A stretch of 40,915 nt of DNA from Pyronema omphalodes (GCA_024516155.1 JAJJXM010000138.1:1-40915); one strand, 5' to 3'; positions 1-9,856 are shown, numbered from the stretch's first letter. Notes: generated from the letters alone by a model not told the origin. Numbers and translations: made by a program.

Positions 1-272
1 GCAGATACACACAAGCGACGGTAGTTACTGAACCGGCTTTGTTCAGTTGTCGCCTGTTGCTGCTTTGTTGAAGCCGAAGGAACTGGTGATCCTGCCAAGA
101 CCACGCTCTGGAAGGGCCTTCCAGCGAAGTTTCCATCAACTTCATCAACTATTCCATCTCTTCCATCAAAAGTAGGATTGGATCCATCATGAGGAGGGTC
201 GGCTAGAACATTGTACGCGTTTTCGGACCGTTTCGATCGTCGGGCGTTGTTCTGTCGTTGTTTTGGCGACAT
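1..272 (-). CDS. B5 protein, N-terminal 90 codons (partial)
   Basis: The ATG at 272-270 starts the frame MSPKQRQNNARRSKR, the same start as in the other B copies. The frame stays open to the window edge, so nothing shows that it is broken. The visible part is the basic N-terminus, the conserved acidic stretch, the segment ending FQSVVLAGSPVPSAS, and the beginning of the variable patch (SRFSNYRR, then LCVSA). The role is unknown. By analogy with other LINE ORF1 proteins it may bind element RNA. Neither a zinc knuckle nor an RT is expected, because the complete copies have none. Confidence 0.75.
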   Translation of the reverse strand, partial: MSPKQRQNNARRSKRSENAYNVLADPPHDGSNPTFDGRDGIVDEVDGNFAGRPFQSVVLAGSPVPSASTKQQQATTEQSRFSNYRRLCVS

Positions 273-437
273 TTCGTGAGGTGGGGTAAGCCAAAACTCG
301 TGAAAACTCTGATTTTGCGACAAAAGTCAACAAAAACAACGTAGAATTCCCTGAAAATTCACAGAATAACGTAATAGAGTGCTGCGAATCCGAATCCGAT
401 GAGAAAACCGGGGGTTTCGGTGCTCGTTGTTGAGAAT

Positions 438-465
438 GCAGGGGGGGGGGTCGCCGTTGCCGTGT
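438..465 (-). promoter_or_regulatory. Shared 5' terminal box of B5
   Basis: ACACGGCAACGGCGACC with a C run and TGCATTCTCAACAAC marks the start of B elements. Equivalent boxes are at 6087-6116 (B4, -), 6425-6463 (B3, +), 22767-22810 (B1, +) and 30824-30860 (B8, +). Related boxes start family A (18771-18800, -) and family C (29465-29500 and 30137-30170, +). The C-run length varies from about 8 to 14. Confidence 0.5.
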
Positions 466-1594
466 AAGTTTGCTCCGTCGAATGATAGGGCTGTTGTCCT
501 GTCGTTTAGGAAAGTCGAACACCAGGAGACAACTGCGGTTGGGCAGCCCAGTGTACGCATTGTCGTGAGGAGGCGCGCGGAGGAGACACTGTCGAAGGCT
601 CCTCGCACATCTAAAAAATAGCGCGGAGGTCACCATGCGGCGCCCCGCATTCGCTTCGACCTCGTGCGTTAGGGCCATTGCAGCGTCGATAGCCGAGCGT
701 TTGGGGCGCCCGCCTATCTGGTCTGCATGCAGTATGTTGTGTGACTCCGCCATAAGGCTGAGCCGGGTTGCCATAAGTTTTTCCAAGATTTTTCCCATGC
801 AGTTCAGCAACGCGATGGGTCGATAGGCCTTAACTGCGCTGTAGTCAGGTTTATTCGGTTTCGGGATAACCAACGTCGTTGCTTCACGCCAGCACCTTGG
901 GTGGTATCCTTTGTCACCTAGCCTTGCATACAGCGCATCGAACACCTTGGGGATTGCATCGTAGGCTCTTCTCAGGCATGCGAACGTTATCATGTCGGGA
1001 CCGGGGGCTTTTTTGGGGGAGGAGGAGTAAATAGCGTGGCGTATTTCTCCTGGGGTGAATGTATGCCAGGGGATGATGGGGTGCCTGGGGGGGATTTGAG
1101 TCGGAGGGGCAGCGGGGGGGGGGGGGGTGGGAAAAGCGCCTGAAAGGCGTTTACTTTGCCTTCGAAATCAACGTGTACCTTGTCTACCCCACCTACCTGG
1201 GTTTTTATTGGGGGGGTCAGTTGGGCGCGTCGGGGGTTTGTGTATCTGAAGGCAGCCCAGACATCAGGGCCTTCTGCGGCGGCCGAGTATTCTTTCCATA
1301 GTGAGTCCTTTGCATGTCGTACTCTGCAGTAATGGGTGTTTCGGAGGCGTTTGTACTCTGCATGATGGACCGGGAGGCGAGTTGATTTCCACCTGTTTCT
1401 TGCGCTCTGCATGTTCCGGTGTGTCGTGCGTAGTTCCTCCGTCCACCACCTCTTCGAGTGAGGAGTTGGAGTGAGGGTGGGTGTCGCCTTTTGGGCAGCT
1501 GTTTGAATGGAGTCCCGAAGGAGGGCGGCCATTCGTCCAGGTTACTCGCAGAAGGGTTTGCGTGGAGGTATGTCCAGTATGGGTGACTAGCCTC
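466..1594 (-). mobile_element. D2: 5'-truncated family D LINE fragment inserted in A1
   Basis: At 1594/1595 the minus-strand sequence changes abruptly from family A ORF2 to family D ORF2, in the same orientation. A 5'-truncated D insertion into A1 explains this. The D2 3' end is beyond B5 and outside the window. D2 is uninterrupted across two sites that carry insertions in D1 (near 1324-1338 and 1487-1500). It therefore serves as an internal empty-site reference for the A2 and B3 insertions. Confidence 0.75.
466..1594 (-). pseudogene. D2 ORF2 fragment: endonuclease C-terminus, linker and first RT motifs
   Basis: Conceptual translation on the minus strand gives the region after the endonuclease (SHPYW, SNLDEW), the linker segment RWWTEEL and AEGPDVWAAFRYTNPRRAQL, a polyproline stretch, then RT motifs: PGPDMITFACLRRAYD, KPNKPDY, YRPIALLNC, DQIGGRP with RSAIDAAMA, and the start of RT motif A (SALF, GAFDSVSSARLL). 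Two frameshifts break it: one in the 14-base G run at 1114-1127 (the proline codons) and one extra base in the A run at 613-618, just before the first catalytic Asp. It ends at SFDG where B5 is inserted. It is closest to C1 ORF2 and clearly distinct from family A. Confidence 0.85.
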
Positions 1595-2958
1595 AGAATA
1601 TCGCTGTTTTCTACCTCTGTCGGTGTAAAGGTTGTCCACTGCAACTCGCGGCGCGGGGGGAGGACGGACGGAGGCGGTGGTGGCGGCGGCGGGGGAAACA
1701 ACTTTTGGAAGGCCTCTACCTTTGCGTCGAAGGAGCTGCAGATTGTTTCTTGGCCGTTTATCATTGCGCGGAGGTTTGGTGTTAGCTGAGCACGCCGAGG
1801 GTTGGTGTACCTAAACGCCTGCCACACATCGGGTCCTTCGGCTCGGGAAAGATATTCCTTCCACTTTGCATCTTTCGCCGTTCGAATGGTCCTGTGGTAT
1901 TCGTTTCGGTGTTGTTTGTAGTTTAGGTGGGATCTATCGTCACGTTTGCGTTTCCACTTACGTCTTGCTTTGGTCATCTTTTTCCTTGCCTCGGTGACTT
2001 CTGCGGTCCACCATCTTTTCGATTGTGGGGTCACTTGTAGTACGAGGGTGGACGTAGTCGCGGCATTAAGGATGGCATCACGTATTGACTCCGCCCACGC
2101 ATCGAGGTTGTCTGTGGTAGGGTGGTTGCGGTACATGATGGTGTGAGGGCTAAGCACGAGGCACGGAGGGTTTCGGCGAAGAGCTCCCAATCCGTCTTTT
2201 TCCAGTTCAGTCGGTTTGTTGGCGGGGTTGTTTCAGCGTCTGGGTGGGTTGTGTGCACTTCGAAACTTATGACTTCATGGTCAGATCCCGTAGCGTTGTC
2301 GTCGTCAATTGCCCAGTTGATTGTTTCCTCTGCCATGTGGGGCGATGCTAGGGTCAGGTCGAGGACGGAAGAACTGCGGCCTTGGTTGTAGTAGTAGGTG
2401 GGAATGTCAGGGACGGACACGAGGGTCCAGTCTCGTTGTTCGATGAGGTCAACTATTTCGGTGGCGCGGGTGGGGGAACGTGTGGAGGAGTTCCACAGGG
2501 CATGGTGAGCGTTGAGGTCACCTGTGATGATGCACCTGCGGGGGAGGGGGAGGGGGGGTGAGGGCTCTCGGGATGGTATAAATATTGCTTTCGGGGTGTT
2601 TTTCGTTGTACATATTAAGAAGAAAGAAAGAAGGAATTAAGTCGGTGCCTACCTCAAGGACCTGGAGGTCAGGATCCGCGCATATATCGGTGCGCTGAGA
2701 AACCCTGAGGTATGGGTTTGTCCTGGTCACATAGGCGGCTGTTCTGTTGGTGGTTCTATCCCCACGCGGTGGCAAGACCAGTGTGAACGATGGGTGTGTG
2801 GTGGCGTATGTTATGTCGGTAATGTGAATTTCTTGTATTAGGATTATGTCGGCTGTGTTGTGTGCGCTATTCAGCAGCGCATCGAGTGCTGTTCGTTGTC
2901 GGTTCACGTTGTGGGAGACGATCCGTATGGTTGCTGCCAGTCTGTTGTAGCTAGACAT
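1595..2958 (-). pseudogene. A1 ORF2 fragment: AP-like endonuclease and linker
   Basis: The ATG at 2958 overlaps the ORF1 stop by 8 bases. Endonuclease motifs seen: RIVSHNVNR (Asn), IILIQEIHI (Glu), SSVLDLTLAS and SDHEVISFE. The GDLN motif lies at the first frameshift, an extra G in the G run near 2552-2558. A 7-base deletion near 2133 shifts the frame again before the RNHPTTDNLDAW segment, and an extra A lies near 1612. It stops before the RT where D2 is inserted. The protein would nick target DNA to prime reverse transcription; this copy cannot make a full product. Confidence 0.85.
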
Positions 2959-3940
2959 GGGCGTTCATCTCAGTGTCTCTGTCGGCTGGGTTGGGTGGGG
3001 CGGCGGCAGGGTTTTGTGACGCTGTCCAGGCTTCTTTGAATATGCGGATGCGTACGGGGCATTGCTTGCTGAAGCCTGGGTGGTCGAGGTCGGGGAGGTT
3101 GGCGTCCGCGCAGTTTTTGCAATGGTATCTAGTGTGCTCACAACTCTTACCTTTGCTTTGGGGGCAGTCGTTGCAGGCGTGGTCGTCCGTGGGGTGGTTC
3201 TGGCCGCAGATGCCGCAGGTGGGGCCTCGCGGTCCAGTGCAGTTGGTGTAGTGGTGGCCAAAGAGCAAGCAGCGCCGACACTGGTCGGTCCGTCGGGCAG
3301 AGTGGTACTCGGTGACTCTTCGGGGCTCGAAGAGTACCATGACTCGTTTGCGCTTCAGGAGTGCGAGCTCTTCGGCGGTACGTACCGCAATAACCACACT
3401 GGACGCTTCCTTGCCCACACGTTTCTCCGCAGTCGTCATATATCGGGGGGGTTGCGCCAGGGTGACAGGTCCGTTGCTGCGTTCGATCTCCTCCTGGAGG
3501 AAGCGCATTCCGTCGGGGGAGTCGGGGTATTGGCTCGTGGGGATTCCATGAACTGCGAGCTTATACCACCGCTCGTTCAGGCGGGGTGCGGCGATGGAGG
3601 TGTTGACCTGTCGCGTCGCTGTGTGTATGGTCCCTAGGTTCTCGGTCAGCTCGGATTCCGTGGTGCCGTCTGTCATGGTCACGATGAGGTTTCCTGATGT
3701 GGCTTGTCTGATCGTGGCGACAGCCATGTGAGGCGGCGCCTGTGTCTGGGTGAGTGCAGCGTTGATCGCCCTTCCCAGTTGGGCTTTGGTATTGACGTCG
3801 ATTTCCGCAGGGTGTGGGAAGGGTATGACGACGGACTAGGGGCGGGTGCGTTGGCGTCGGGGGTGCGGTTTTGCGGGGGGGTTGTTTTTGGGGGCGTGGG
3901 CACGGGAGAAGAGGTCAGTGACATTTGTGCCGGAGGTCCC
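2951..3940 (-). pseudogene. A1 ORF1, N-terminally deleted, with one nonsense codon
   Basis: This is the Gag-like ORF1 of family A. It has the conserved core ERWYKLAVHGIPT and PPRYMTTAEKRVGK, followed by zinc knuckles CRRCLLFGHHYTNC (CX2CX4HX4C), a CGICGQNHP motif and a third Cys/His cluster ending KQCPVRI. About 240 N-terminal codons are missing because of the 5' deletion. An in-frame TAG at 3838-3836 replaces the CAG found in A2. An ATG at 3727 could still start a 258-residue protein containing the core and all the knuckles. The stop overlaps the ORF2 start (ATGTCTAG). Confidence 0.85.
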
Positions 3941-3956
3941 GTTGCTGTGTGGTGTG

Positions 3957-4132
3957 GGCTGCCCAAAAGGCGACACCCACCCTCACACCAACTCCCCGCT
4001 CGAAGAGGTGGTGGACGGAGGAACTAAGTACGACTCGACGCAACATGCAGAGCGCAAGAAAGAGGTGGAAATCTACTTGCCTCCCGGCCCATCATGCAGA
4101 GTACAAGCGCCTCCGAAACACCCATCACCGCA
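3957..4132 (+). pseudogene. D3: short ORF2 linker fragment in inverted orientation
   Basis: This 176-base piece of family D ORF2 encodes RWWTEELSTTRRNMQS and HHAEYKRLRNTHHR on the plus strand. By eye it differs from the fragment at 9857-10033 (opposite strand) by about one base, while D2 differs at many positions. The outer borders are the same as in that fragment: a family A start on one side and a B-type 3' tail on the other. Confidence 0.85.
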
Positions 4133-4181
4133 GTTTGTTTGTTTGTTTGTTCTCTCATTACTTGTTTGCAACCCGAAGGTT
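4133..4181 (-). promoter_or_regulatory. B4 A-type 3' terminus: stem-loop and (AAAC)n tail
   Basis: The 12-base hairpin AACC-TTCG-GGTT (4170-4181, minus strand) is followed by about 15 bases and the short-repeat tail. In LINEs with repeat tails, such a hairpin is known to be the RT recognition site. Here the role is inferred from conservation across the copies in this window. Confidence 0.6.
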
Positions 4182-4468
4182 ATGACAAGGGACAGATAAA
4201 TACAAAAGAGAAGAAGAAAGAAATGTAAAAGCAAAAACCCAGTCTCCACCTCTACCAGTCTCCTCCTCTTGATCGTTGTGGTTGTGGGGTCTGTCCCCAC
4301 TGTACACTACGGGGGTTTCTTGTCCAAGCGCGTCTGATGTTCCAAGTGCCCTGCTTGCACAGAGGCCGCCTCGCCGGGCTCCTCCCTTTCCTCCTCCCTT
4401 CCCCTCCCATTTTTAACCATTTTTCTCCTGTATTTCCTCCACAAAGCAAAAACAAAACCAAAGCAAGG

Positions 4469-5923
4469 TTAAACAGCCGCCGGGCCACCCGTGCCCCCAC
4501 TCTCCTCTCCTCTCTCCCCTCCTCCGCTGGTGTCTCCTGACTCTTTGCCCTTTGAGACACCCGGGCCCGCCCTGCCCCTCTTCTCCTCCCCTCTTTCCCC
4601 TTCTCCTTCCTTCTTCCTCAGCCTCCTCGCTGCTCCCCCTCGCCTCTCTCCCCTTCTTGTCGGTGGTGTTGTCAGTCCAAGATTGCCATTCCCAAGCACA
4701 ATCTGGACGTTGATGCCTCCGCTCTTGACGACTTCTGCCCAAGTCTTCTTTGCAGAGGGTGTTGTCGTTCTGGGTTGGTGGGTGTTCTTTCCCCGTCCAC
4801 CATTCTTTGTTGTAGGGGTCTTGCTGGGTGGCGCTGCCGTAGGTGTCGTCTCCTTCGCTTTCTGCTTCTTCCTCTGTGCAGCCTTCGCCTCCACAGTCTT
4901 CCATCCGTTCGTCTCAGCAGGGGCAGTGCTTGGGGCGTCGGGTAGAGGTGTGTCCTGAGCAGATGGACTGTCAGGGTGAGGTTCCGGTGTCGCATCGGTT
5001 GACGTGATCGCGAGGAGAGGTAGGGGGGACATAGGCTTGAGGGCATCAAGCTTGTCCTGGGCGGCGGTAGTCGCATGTTTTGAGTGCATCAGGCTTCGCA
5101 CCGGTGATGCCGCTCTCGGTTTGTGGTTCACCGGTCTTCTGTCTGTCGGTGAGGTGGGTTCGGTGTTCTGGTCGCTTCCCCTTTGCTTTCTCTTGCCAGG
5201 AGGGTTGCGAACAGCGTCCAGGACATCCTGAATGTCATGTTGGACGACGGACAGTTGCATAGTCATCTCTTCCATCGCTGAGGAAGAGGCCGTGAGGTTC
5301 GGTGACGGGGGCGCCGAAATGACTTGTTGCTGTTCGTCGATTTTCCTCGTCAGGGCGTCCACAGCAGCCTTGAGAGCTGCTGTTTCTGCCTGTGTAGAGT
5401 CGTAGGCTGCGCGCAGCTTCGTGTTTTCGTCCATCAGAATGTTGAATTTCGTCATCATGACGTCGAATCTGAGGCGCATCGCATCGCTGTTGTTGCGTAT
5501 GGTGTCATCGAGGGCATTGAAGCGACGCTGTGTGTCCTGGTGGATCTGTTGTATCACCAGAAAGCTGGCTCCAGTGAGTTCGGCGTAGTTGTCTTCAAAC
5601 AGTTGTTCTAGGGTGACATAGTTGTCGTCAACTGCGACTGCCTTATTAATTGCAGATACCATCATGCGACGGTAGTTACTGAACCGGCTGTGTTCAGTTG
5701 TCGCCTGTTGCTGCTTTGTTGAAGCCGAAGGAACTGGTGATCCTGCCAAGACCACGCTCTGGAAGGGCTTTCCAGCGAAGTTTCCATCAACTTCATCAAC
5801 TTTTCCATCTCTTCCATCGAAAGTAGGATTAGATCCATCATGAGGAAGGTCGGCTAAAACGTTGTACGCGTTTTCGGACCGTTTCGATCGTCGGGCGTTG
5901 TTCTATCGTTGTTTTGGCGACAT
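4469..5923 (-). pseudogene. B4 protein gene, one nonsense codon near the start
   Basis: The start ATG is at 5923 and the frame has the standard 485 codons with no indel. Codon 7 is TAG (5905-5903) where other copies have CAG; the rest is open. The product would have a basic N-terminus, a variable patch (SRFSNYRR MMVSAINKAVAVDDN), a coiled coil (IQQIHQDTQRRFNALDDTIR), a second helix around MEEMTMQLSVVQHDIQDVL, a basic KRKQRG motif, a Pro/Ser/Thr linker, TWAEVVKSGG and an Arg/Gly/Glu-rich tail. Several residues in the otherwise invariant helix are changed (for example LVIQQ and DAMRLRF), which fits loss of constraint. Confidence 0.85.
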
Positions 5924-6116
5924 TTCGTGAGGTGGGGTAAGCCAAAACTCGTGAAAACTCTGATTTTGCGACAAAAGTCAACAAAAACGACGTAGAATTC
6001 CCTGAAAATTCAGAGAATAACGTAACAGAGTGCTGCGAATCCGAATCCGATGGGAAAACCGGGGTTTCGGTGCTCGTTGTTGAGAATGCAGGGGGGGGGG
6101 GTCGCCGTTGCCGTGT

Positions 6117-6139
6117 TCCGGCTTGTTAGGTTTGGCGAT
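6117..6139 (-). other. 23-base family A-like filler at the B4 5' junction
   Basis: Between the B4 terminus and D1 lies a 23-base stretch. On the minus strand it matches, with one mismatch, the family A ORF2 codons for IAKPNKPD. Family D has a different sequence at the equivalent place. Template switching during integration or end repair could leave such a filler. Confidence 0.5.
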
Positions 6140-6417
6140 TGTATGCCAGGGGATAATGGGGTGTGTGGGGGGGATTTGAGTCGGAGGGGCAGCGGGGGGG
6201 GGGGGGTGGGAAAAGAGCCTGAAAGGCGTTTACTTTGCCTTCGAAATCAACGTGTACCTTGTCTATCCCACCTACCTGGGTTTTTATTGGGGGGGTCAGT
6301 TGGGCGCTCCGGGGGTTTGTGTATCTGAAGGCGGCCCAGACATCAGGGCCTTCTGCGGCGGCCAGGTATTCTTTCCACAATGAGTCCTTTGCGTGTCGTA
6401 CTCTGCGGTAATGGGTG
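6140..6417 (-). pseudogene. D1 segment 4: ORF2 linker before RT
   Basis: The minus strand encodes THYRRVRHAKDSLWKEY, AEGPDVWAAFRYTNPR, TPPIKTQVGG and the polyproline stretch of family D ORF2. The frame slips in the long G run (proline codons), as in D2. It continues the reading of segment 3 (10033-9857) once B3 is removed. The D1 sequence further 3' (the RT) is lost at the B4 border. It forms the spacer between the two inverted arms. Confidence 0.8.
6403..6417 (+). repeat. Target-site duplication of B3, left copy (right copy 9857-9871)
   Basis: CTGCGGTAATGGGTG at 6403-6417 is repeated as CTGCGGTGATGGGTG at 9857-9871, with one mismatch. D2 has the site once, uninterrupted, near 1324-1338. The derived G at 9864 is also present in D3, linking D3 to the right-hand copy. 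Confidence 0.8.
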
Positions 6418-6617
6418 ACATACCACACGGCAACGGCGACCCCCCCCCCTGCATTCTCAACAACGAGCACCGAAACCCGCGGTTTTCTCATCGGATTCGG
6501 ATTCGCAGCACTCTGTTACGTTATTCTCTGAATTCTCAGGGAATTCTACGTTGTTTTTGTTGACTTTTGTCGCAAAATCAGAGTTTTCACGAGTTTTGGC
6601 TTACCCCACCTGACGAA

Positions 6618-8072
6618 ATGTCGCCAAAACAATGACAGAACAACGCCCAACGATCGAAACGGTCCGAAAACGCGTACAATGTTCTAGCCGACCTTCCTCA
6701 TGATGGATCTAATCCTACATTTGATGAAAAAGATGGAAAAATTGATGAAGTTGTTGGAAACATCGCTGGAAAGCTCTTCCAGAGCGTGGTCTTGGCAAGA
6801 TCACCAGTTCCTTCGGCTTCAACAAAGCAGCAACAGGCGACAACTGAGCACAGCCGGTTCAGTAACTACCGTCGCATAATGGTATCTGCAATTAAAGAGG
6901 CAGTCGCAGTTGACGACAACTATGCGACCCTAGATCAACTGTTTATAGACAACTACGCCGAATTCACTGGAGCCAGCTTCCTGGGGATACAACAGATCCA
7001 CCAGGACACACAGCGACGCTTCAATACCCTCGATGACACCATACGCAACAACAGCGATGAGATGCGCCACAGATTCGACGTCATGATGACGAACTTCGCC
7101 ATTCTGACCGGCGAAAACACGAAGCTGCGCGCAGCATACGACTCTACACAGGCAGAAACAGCAGCTCTCAAGGCTGCTGTGGACGCCCTGACGAAGAAAA
7201 TCGACGAACAGCAACAAGTCATTTCGGCGCCCCCCTCACCGAACCTCACGGCCTCTTCCTAAGCGATGGAAGAGATGACTATGCAACTGTCCGTCGTCCA
7301 ACATGACATTCAGGATGTCCTGGACGCTGTTCGCAACCCTCCTGGCAAGAGAAAGCGCAGGGGTAGCGACCAGAACACCGAACCCACCTCACCGACAAAC
7401 AGAAGACCGGTGAACAACAAACCGAGAGTGGCATCACCGGTGCGAAGCCTGATGCACTCGAAACATGCGACTACCGCCGCCCAGGACGAGCTTGATGCCC
7501 TCAAGCCTATGTCACCCCTACCTCTCCTCGCGATCACGTCGACCAAAGCGACACCGGAACCTCACCCTGACAGTTCATCTGTTCAGGACACACCTCTACC
7601 CGACGCCCCAAGCACTGCCCCTGCTGAGTCGAACGGATGGAAGACTGTGGAGGCGAAGGCTACGCAGAGGAAGAAGCAGAAAGCGAAGGAGACGACACCT
7701 ACGGCAGCGACACCCAGCAAGACCCCTACAACAAAGAATGGTGGCCGGGGAAAGAATACCCACCAACCCAGAACGACAACCTCCTCTGCAAAGAAGACTT
7801 GGGCAGAAGTCGTCAAGAGCGGAGGCATCAACGTCCAGATTGTGCTTGGGAATGGCAATCTTGGACTGACAACACCACCGACAAGAAGGGGAGAGAGGCG
7901 AGAGGGAGCAGCGAGGAGGCTGAGGAAGAAGAAAGGAGAAGGGGAGAGAGGGGAGGAGAAGAGGGGCAGGGCAAGCCCGGGCGTCTCAAAGGGCAAAGAG
8001 TCAGGAGACACCGGCGGAGGAGGTGAGAGAGGAGAGGAGAGTGGGGGCGCGGGTGGCCCGGAGGCTGTTTAA
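6618..8072 (+). pseudogene. B3 protein gene with two nonsense codons
   Basis: The ATG at 6618 and stop at 8070-8072 give the standard 485 codons, so there is no indel. In-frame TGA at 6633-6635 replaces CGA, and TAA at 7260-7262 replaces TCA in the Ser-rich stretch after the coiled coil. Further replacements are seen (QNNAQRSK, FQSVVLARSP, TNFAILTGEN). Domain order is as in the intact copies. Its variable patch (SRFSNYRR, IMVSAIKEAVAVDDN) is closest to B4. Confidence 0.88.
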
Positions 8073-8194
8073 CTTTGCTTTGGTTTTGTTTTTGCTTTGT
8101 GGAGGAAATAAAGGAGGGAAAATGGTTAAAAACGGGAGGGGAAGGGAGGAGGAAAGGGAGGAGCCCGGCGAGGCGGCCTCTGTGCAAGCAGGGC

Positions 8195-8207
8195 ACTGGA
8201 ACAGCAG
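8195..8207 (+). repeat. Target-site duplication of A4, left copy (right copy 9645-9657)
   Basis: ACTGGAACAGCAG occurs exactly at 8195-8207 and 9645-9657, flanking A4. The right copy starts immediately after the (AAAC)n tail. Removing A4 and one copy restores a normal A-type B 3' end. Confidence 0.88.
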
Positions 8208-8783
8208 GTCCCAGGACACACCAGCGTCCCCGGAAACGAAGCCGCCGACGAACTGGCCCGACAGGCGACAACAGTACCGCCACGCCGACGAATACCGATA
8301 TCCCTCACTTGGCTGCGCCGCCGCGCTCGAGAAAGGTACACCGAAGACTGGGCTACCTGGTTCACCTCTTCCCCCCGACCGCGCACGTACGCCGCCACTC
8401 ACCGCCGCAAAATGGACACTGCGTACACCGAAAACCCCCGCTGGATATCAACTGCAATCCTGGGTCTTCGCACCGGCCACGGGTACTTCCTCAACTGCTT
8501 GGCCCACCCTCCATCCGACGCATACCCCTCCCGCAGCTGCAGCTGCCCAATCCACCCACCGCAGACGCCTCGACACCTCCTCCTGAGCTGCCCCGAATTC
8601 CAGGCCGCTCGCTCCACACTCAGGAAGGACCTCAAACTCAGACAACACTCCCGGATCAACCTAAACACCATTCTGGACACCCCCTCCGGCACCAAGGCTC
8701 TTTCCACCTTTATCTCTGCAACCAAGGTTGCTACCTCGACCTGGGCACACTCCCGGCTAGAGAAGCCTCGCAGAAGGGGATAG
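8208..8783 (+). pseudogene. A4 ORF2 C-terminal remnant
   Basis: The open frame begins at the end of RNase H (VPGHTSVPGNEAADELA, with His and the last catalytic Asp). It continues through WLRRRARE, the LGLRTGHGYFLNCLAHPP block and the C-terminal Cys/His motif SRSCSCPIHPPQTPRHLL ending in SCPEF. The stop is TAG at 8781-8783. No stop or frameshift was seen, but the endonuclease, RT and most of RNase H are absent, so it is a dead 5'-truncated copy. Confidence 0.88.
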
Positions 8784-9644
8784 ACCCCTACCGCTGACTA
8801 CACTGACCGCAGTACCTTAGGACCTTTCGCGCGCACTGATTTTGCAGTGCTTTCTTACTTAGGATTTTTGTTTTGTAAAAAAAAAAAAAAAAAAAAAAAA
8901 GGGGACAAGCAGAAGGGGAAGGTAGAGGAGGGATAGGCGGAGAGAAAGGGAATAGGCACGCGGTGACGGGATCGGGCTGGGGTCGTTGCTTGGGTCTGCT
9001 TGGGGTTCGGGTGTTTTGAGTCTTGCTTTCTTCTTGTTTTCTGTTGTTTTTCTTTTCTTTGTCTTTCAATTGTTTGTCTTACGGGTTGGAGTTGTTTTAT
9101 GGTGCGACGGATGAGAAGGGAACGGAGGGTGGAATGGTGCACAGGAAGGGAGATGAAGGGGACGGAAGGCGAGAGAGGGCAGACGAGTTTCTTTTGTACT
9201 TTCCTTTGTTTGGGTGCGACGATGTTTTTCTTATGTTCGAAGGGCGGGAGGAGTGCGAGGCGTTGCGAAAGGAGAGAGAGGGGCACGGGGAAGGAGCAGA
9301 GGAGGGCGGCGGGAGTTATCTTTTTCTTTTGTACGCGGAGGAAACAAAGGCGGTAAAATGGCTAAACATGGGAAGGGGAAGGGAGGAGGAAAGGGAGGAG
9401 CCCGGCGAGGCGGCCTCTGTGCAAGCAGGGCACTTGGAACATCAGACGCGCTTGGACAAGAAACCCCCGAAGTATACAGTGGGGACAGACCCCACAACCA
9501 CAACGATCAAGAGGAGGAGACTGGTAGAGGTGGAGACGAGGTTTTTGCTTTTACATTTCTTTCTTCTTCTCTTTTGTATTTATCTGTCCCTTGTCATAAC
9601 CTTCGGGTTGCAAACAATTAATGAGAGAACAAACAAACAAACAA
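8784..9644 (+). other. Family A 3' UTR in A4
   Basis: The 860-base non-coding end has four parts: a conserved block after the stop; a run of 24 A (8877-8900); a long purine-rich then T-rich region; and the roughly 330-base A-type end shared with most B elements (from about 9335). The run of A is internal, not the terminus. The same order occurs in A2 and A3, with A runs of 19 and 46. Confidence 0.75.
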
Positions 9645-9856
9645 ACTGGAACAGCAGACGCGCTTGGACAAGAAACCCCCGTAGTAACAGTGGGGACAGA
9701 CCCCACAACCACAACGATCAAGAGGAGGAGACTGGTAGAGGTGGAGACTGGGTTTTTGCTCTTACATTTCTTTCTTCTTCTCTTTTGTATTTATCTGTCC
9801 CTTGTCATAACCTTCGGGTTGCAAACAAGTAATGAGAGAACAAACAAACAAACAAA

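Larger units (their letters stand above)
1..465 (-). mobile_element. B5: 5' part of a B element, cut by the window edge
   Basis: Reading the minus strand, the element begins at 465 with the B terminal box (ACACGGCAACGG, then a run of 10 C, then TGCATTCTCAAC). It continues through the B leader into the B reading frame and runs off the left edge of the window. It interrupts the RT region of D2 just after the codons for a SFDG motif. The 3' half and the second target-site copy lie outside the window. Confidence 0.85.
1595..3956 (-). mobile_element. A1: internally deleted family A LINE, minus strand
   Basis: On the minus strand it starts with about 15 bases of the family A terminal box (ccacacagcaac). 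It then jumps directly into the middle of ORF1 (acctccggcac), missing the 5' UTR and about 240 ORF1 codons that A3 has. It continues through the ORF1 end and into ORF2 until D2 interrupts it at 1594. A2 carries the same 5' deletion and the same flanking D fragment, so the two share an ancestor; see the inverted-duplication finding. Confidence 0.8.
4133..6116 (-). mobile_element. B4: full-length B element with A-type 3' end
   Basis: On the minus strand it runs from the terminal ACACGGCAACGG box (6116) through the leader, the 484-codon frame, the polypurine segment and the A-type 3' end, to an (AAAC)n tail at 4133-4155. The 3' stem-loop AACC-TTCG-GGTT is at 4170-4181. The left border matches the border of B3 at 9857, where the same D sequence follows. 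The right border carries 23 bases of family A-like sequence (6117-6139) before D1 resumes. Confidence 0.85.
8208..9644 (+). mobile_element. A4: 5'-truncated family A LINE inserted in B3
   Basis: It contains only the end of ORF2 and the complete 3' UTR. The UTR has an internal run of 24 A at 8877-8900, a G/A-rich region, the stem-loop at 9598-9609 and an (AAAC)n tail. Severe 5' truncation with a perfect target duplication is typical of target-primed reverse transcription. Confidence 0.9.
6418..9856 (+). mobile_element. B3: full-length B element interrupted by A4
   Basis: The B terminal box begins near 6425, after a few extra bases (acatacc). The B body follows, and the 3' part resumes at 9658-9856 after the A4 insertion. 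The 3' end is A-type: stem-loop at 9809-9820 and an (AAAC)n tail to 9856. Without A4 and the duplicated target it is about 1,990 bp, the same as the other complete copies. It is inserted in D1 with a 15-base target duplication. Confidence 0.88.

Noticed and set aside
3941..3956. Intron-like deletion joining the A box to mid-ORF1
   Set aside because: The missing sequence in A3 does not begin with GT or end with AG at the join, so splicing is not supported.
4137..4160. Short regularly spaced repeats (GTTTG, AAAC, AAAT) as a CRISPR array or telomere
   Set aside because: They are uninterrupted 4-base repeats of 15-30 bases, each at a LINE or B 3' end, without spacers.
8877..8900. Run of A as the 3' end of A4, with a separate element after it
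   Set aside because: The same sequence follows the A run in A2, A3 and A4, and the target duplication of A4 lies after the AAAC tail, so the run is internal.
9500..9645. Small frames in the 3' ends (for example with FLLLHFFLLLFCIYLSLVITF) that look like membrane peptides
   Set aside because: They are translations of the T-rich 3' UTR, recur only because the 3' end is repeated, and lack their own start context or conservation beyond the DNA.
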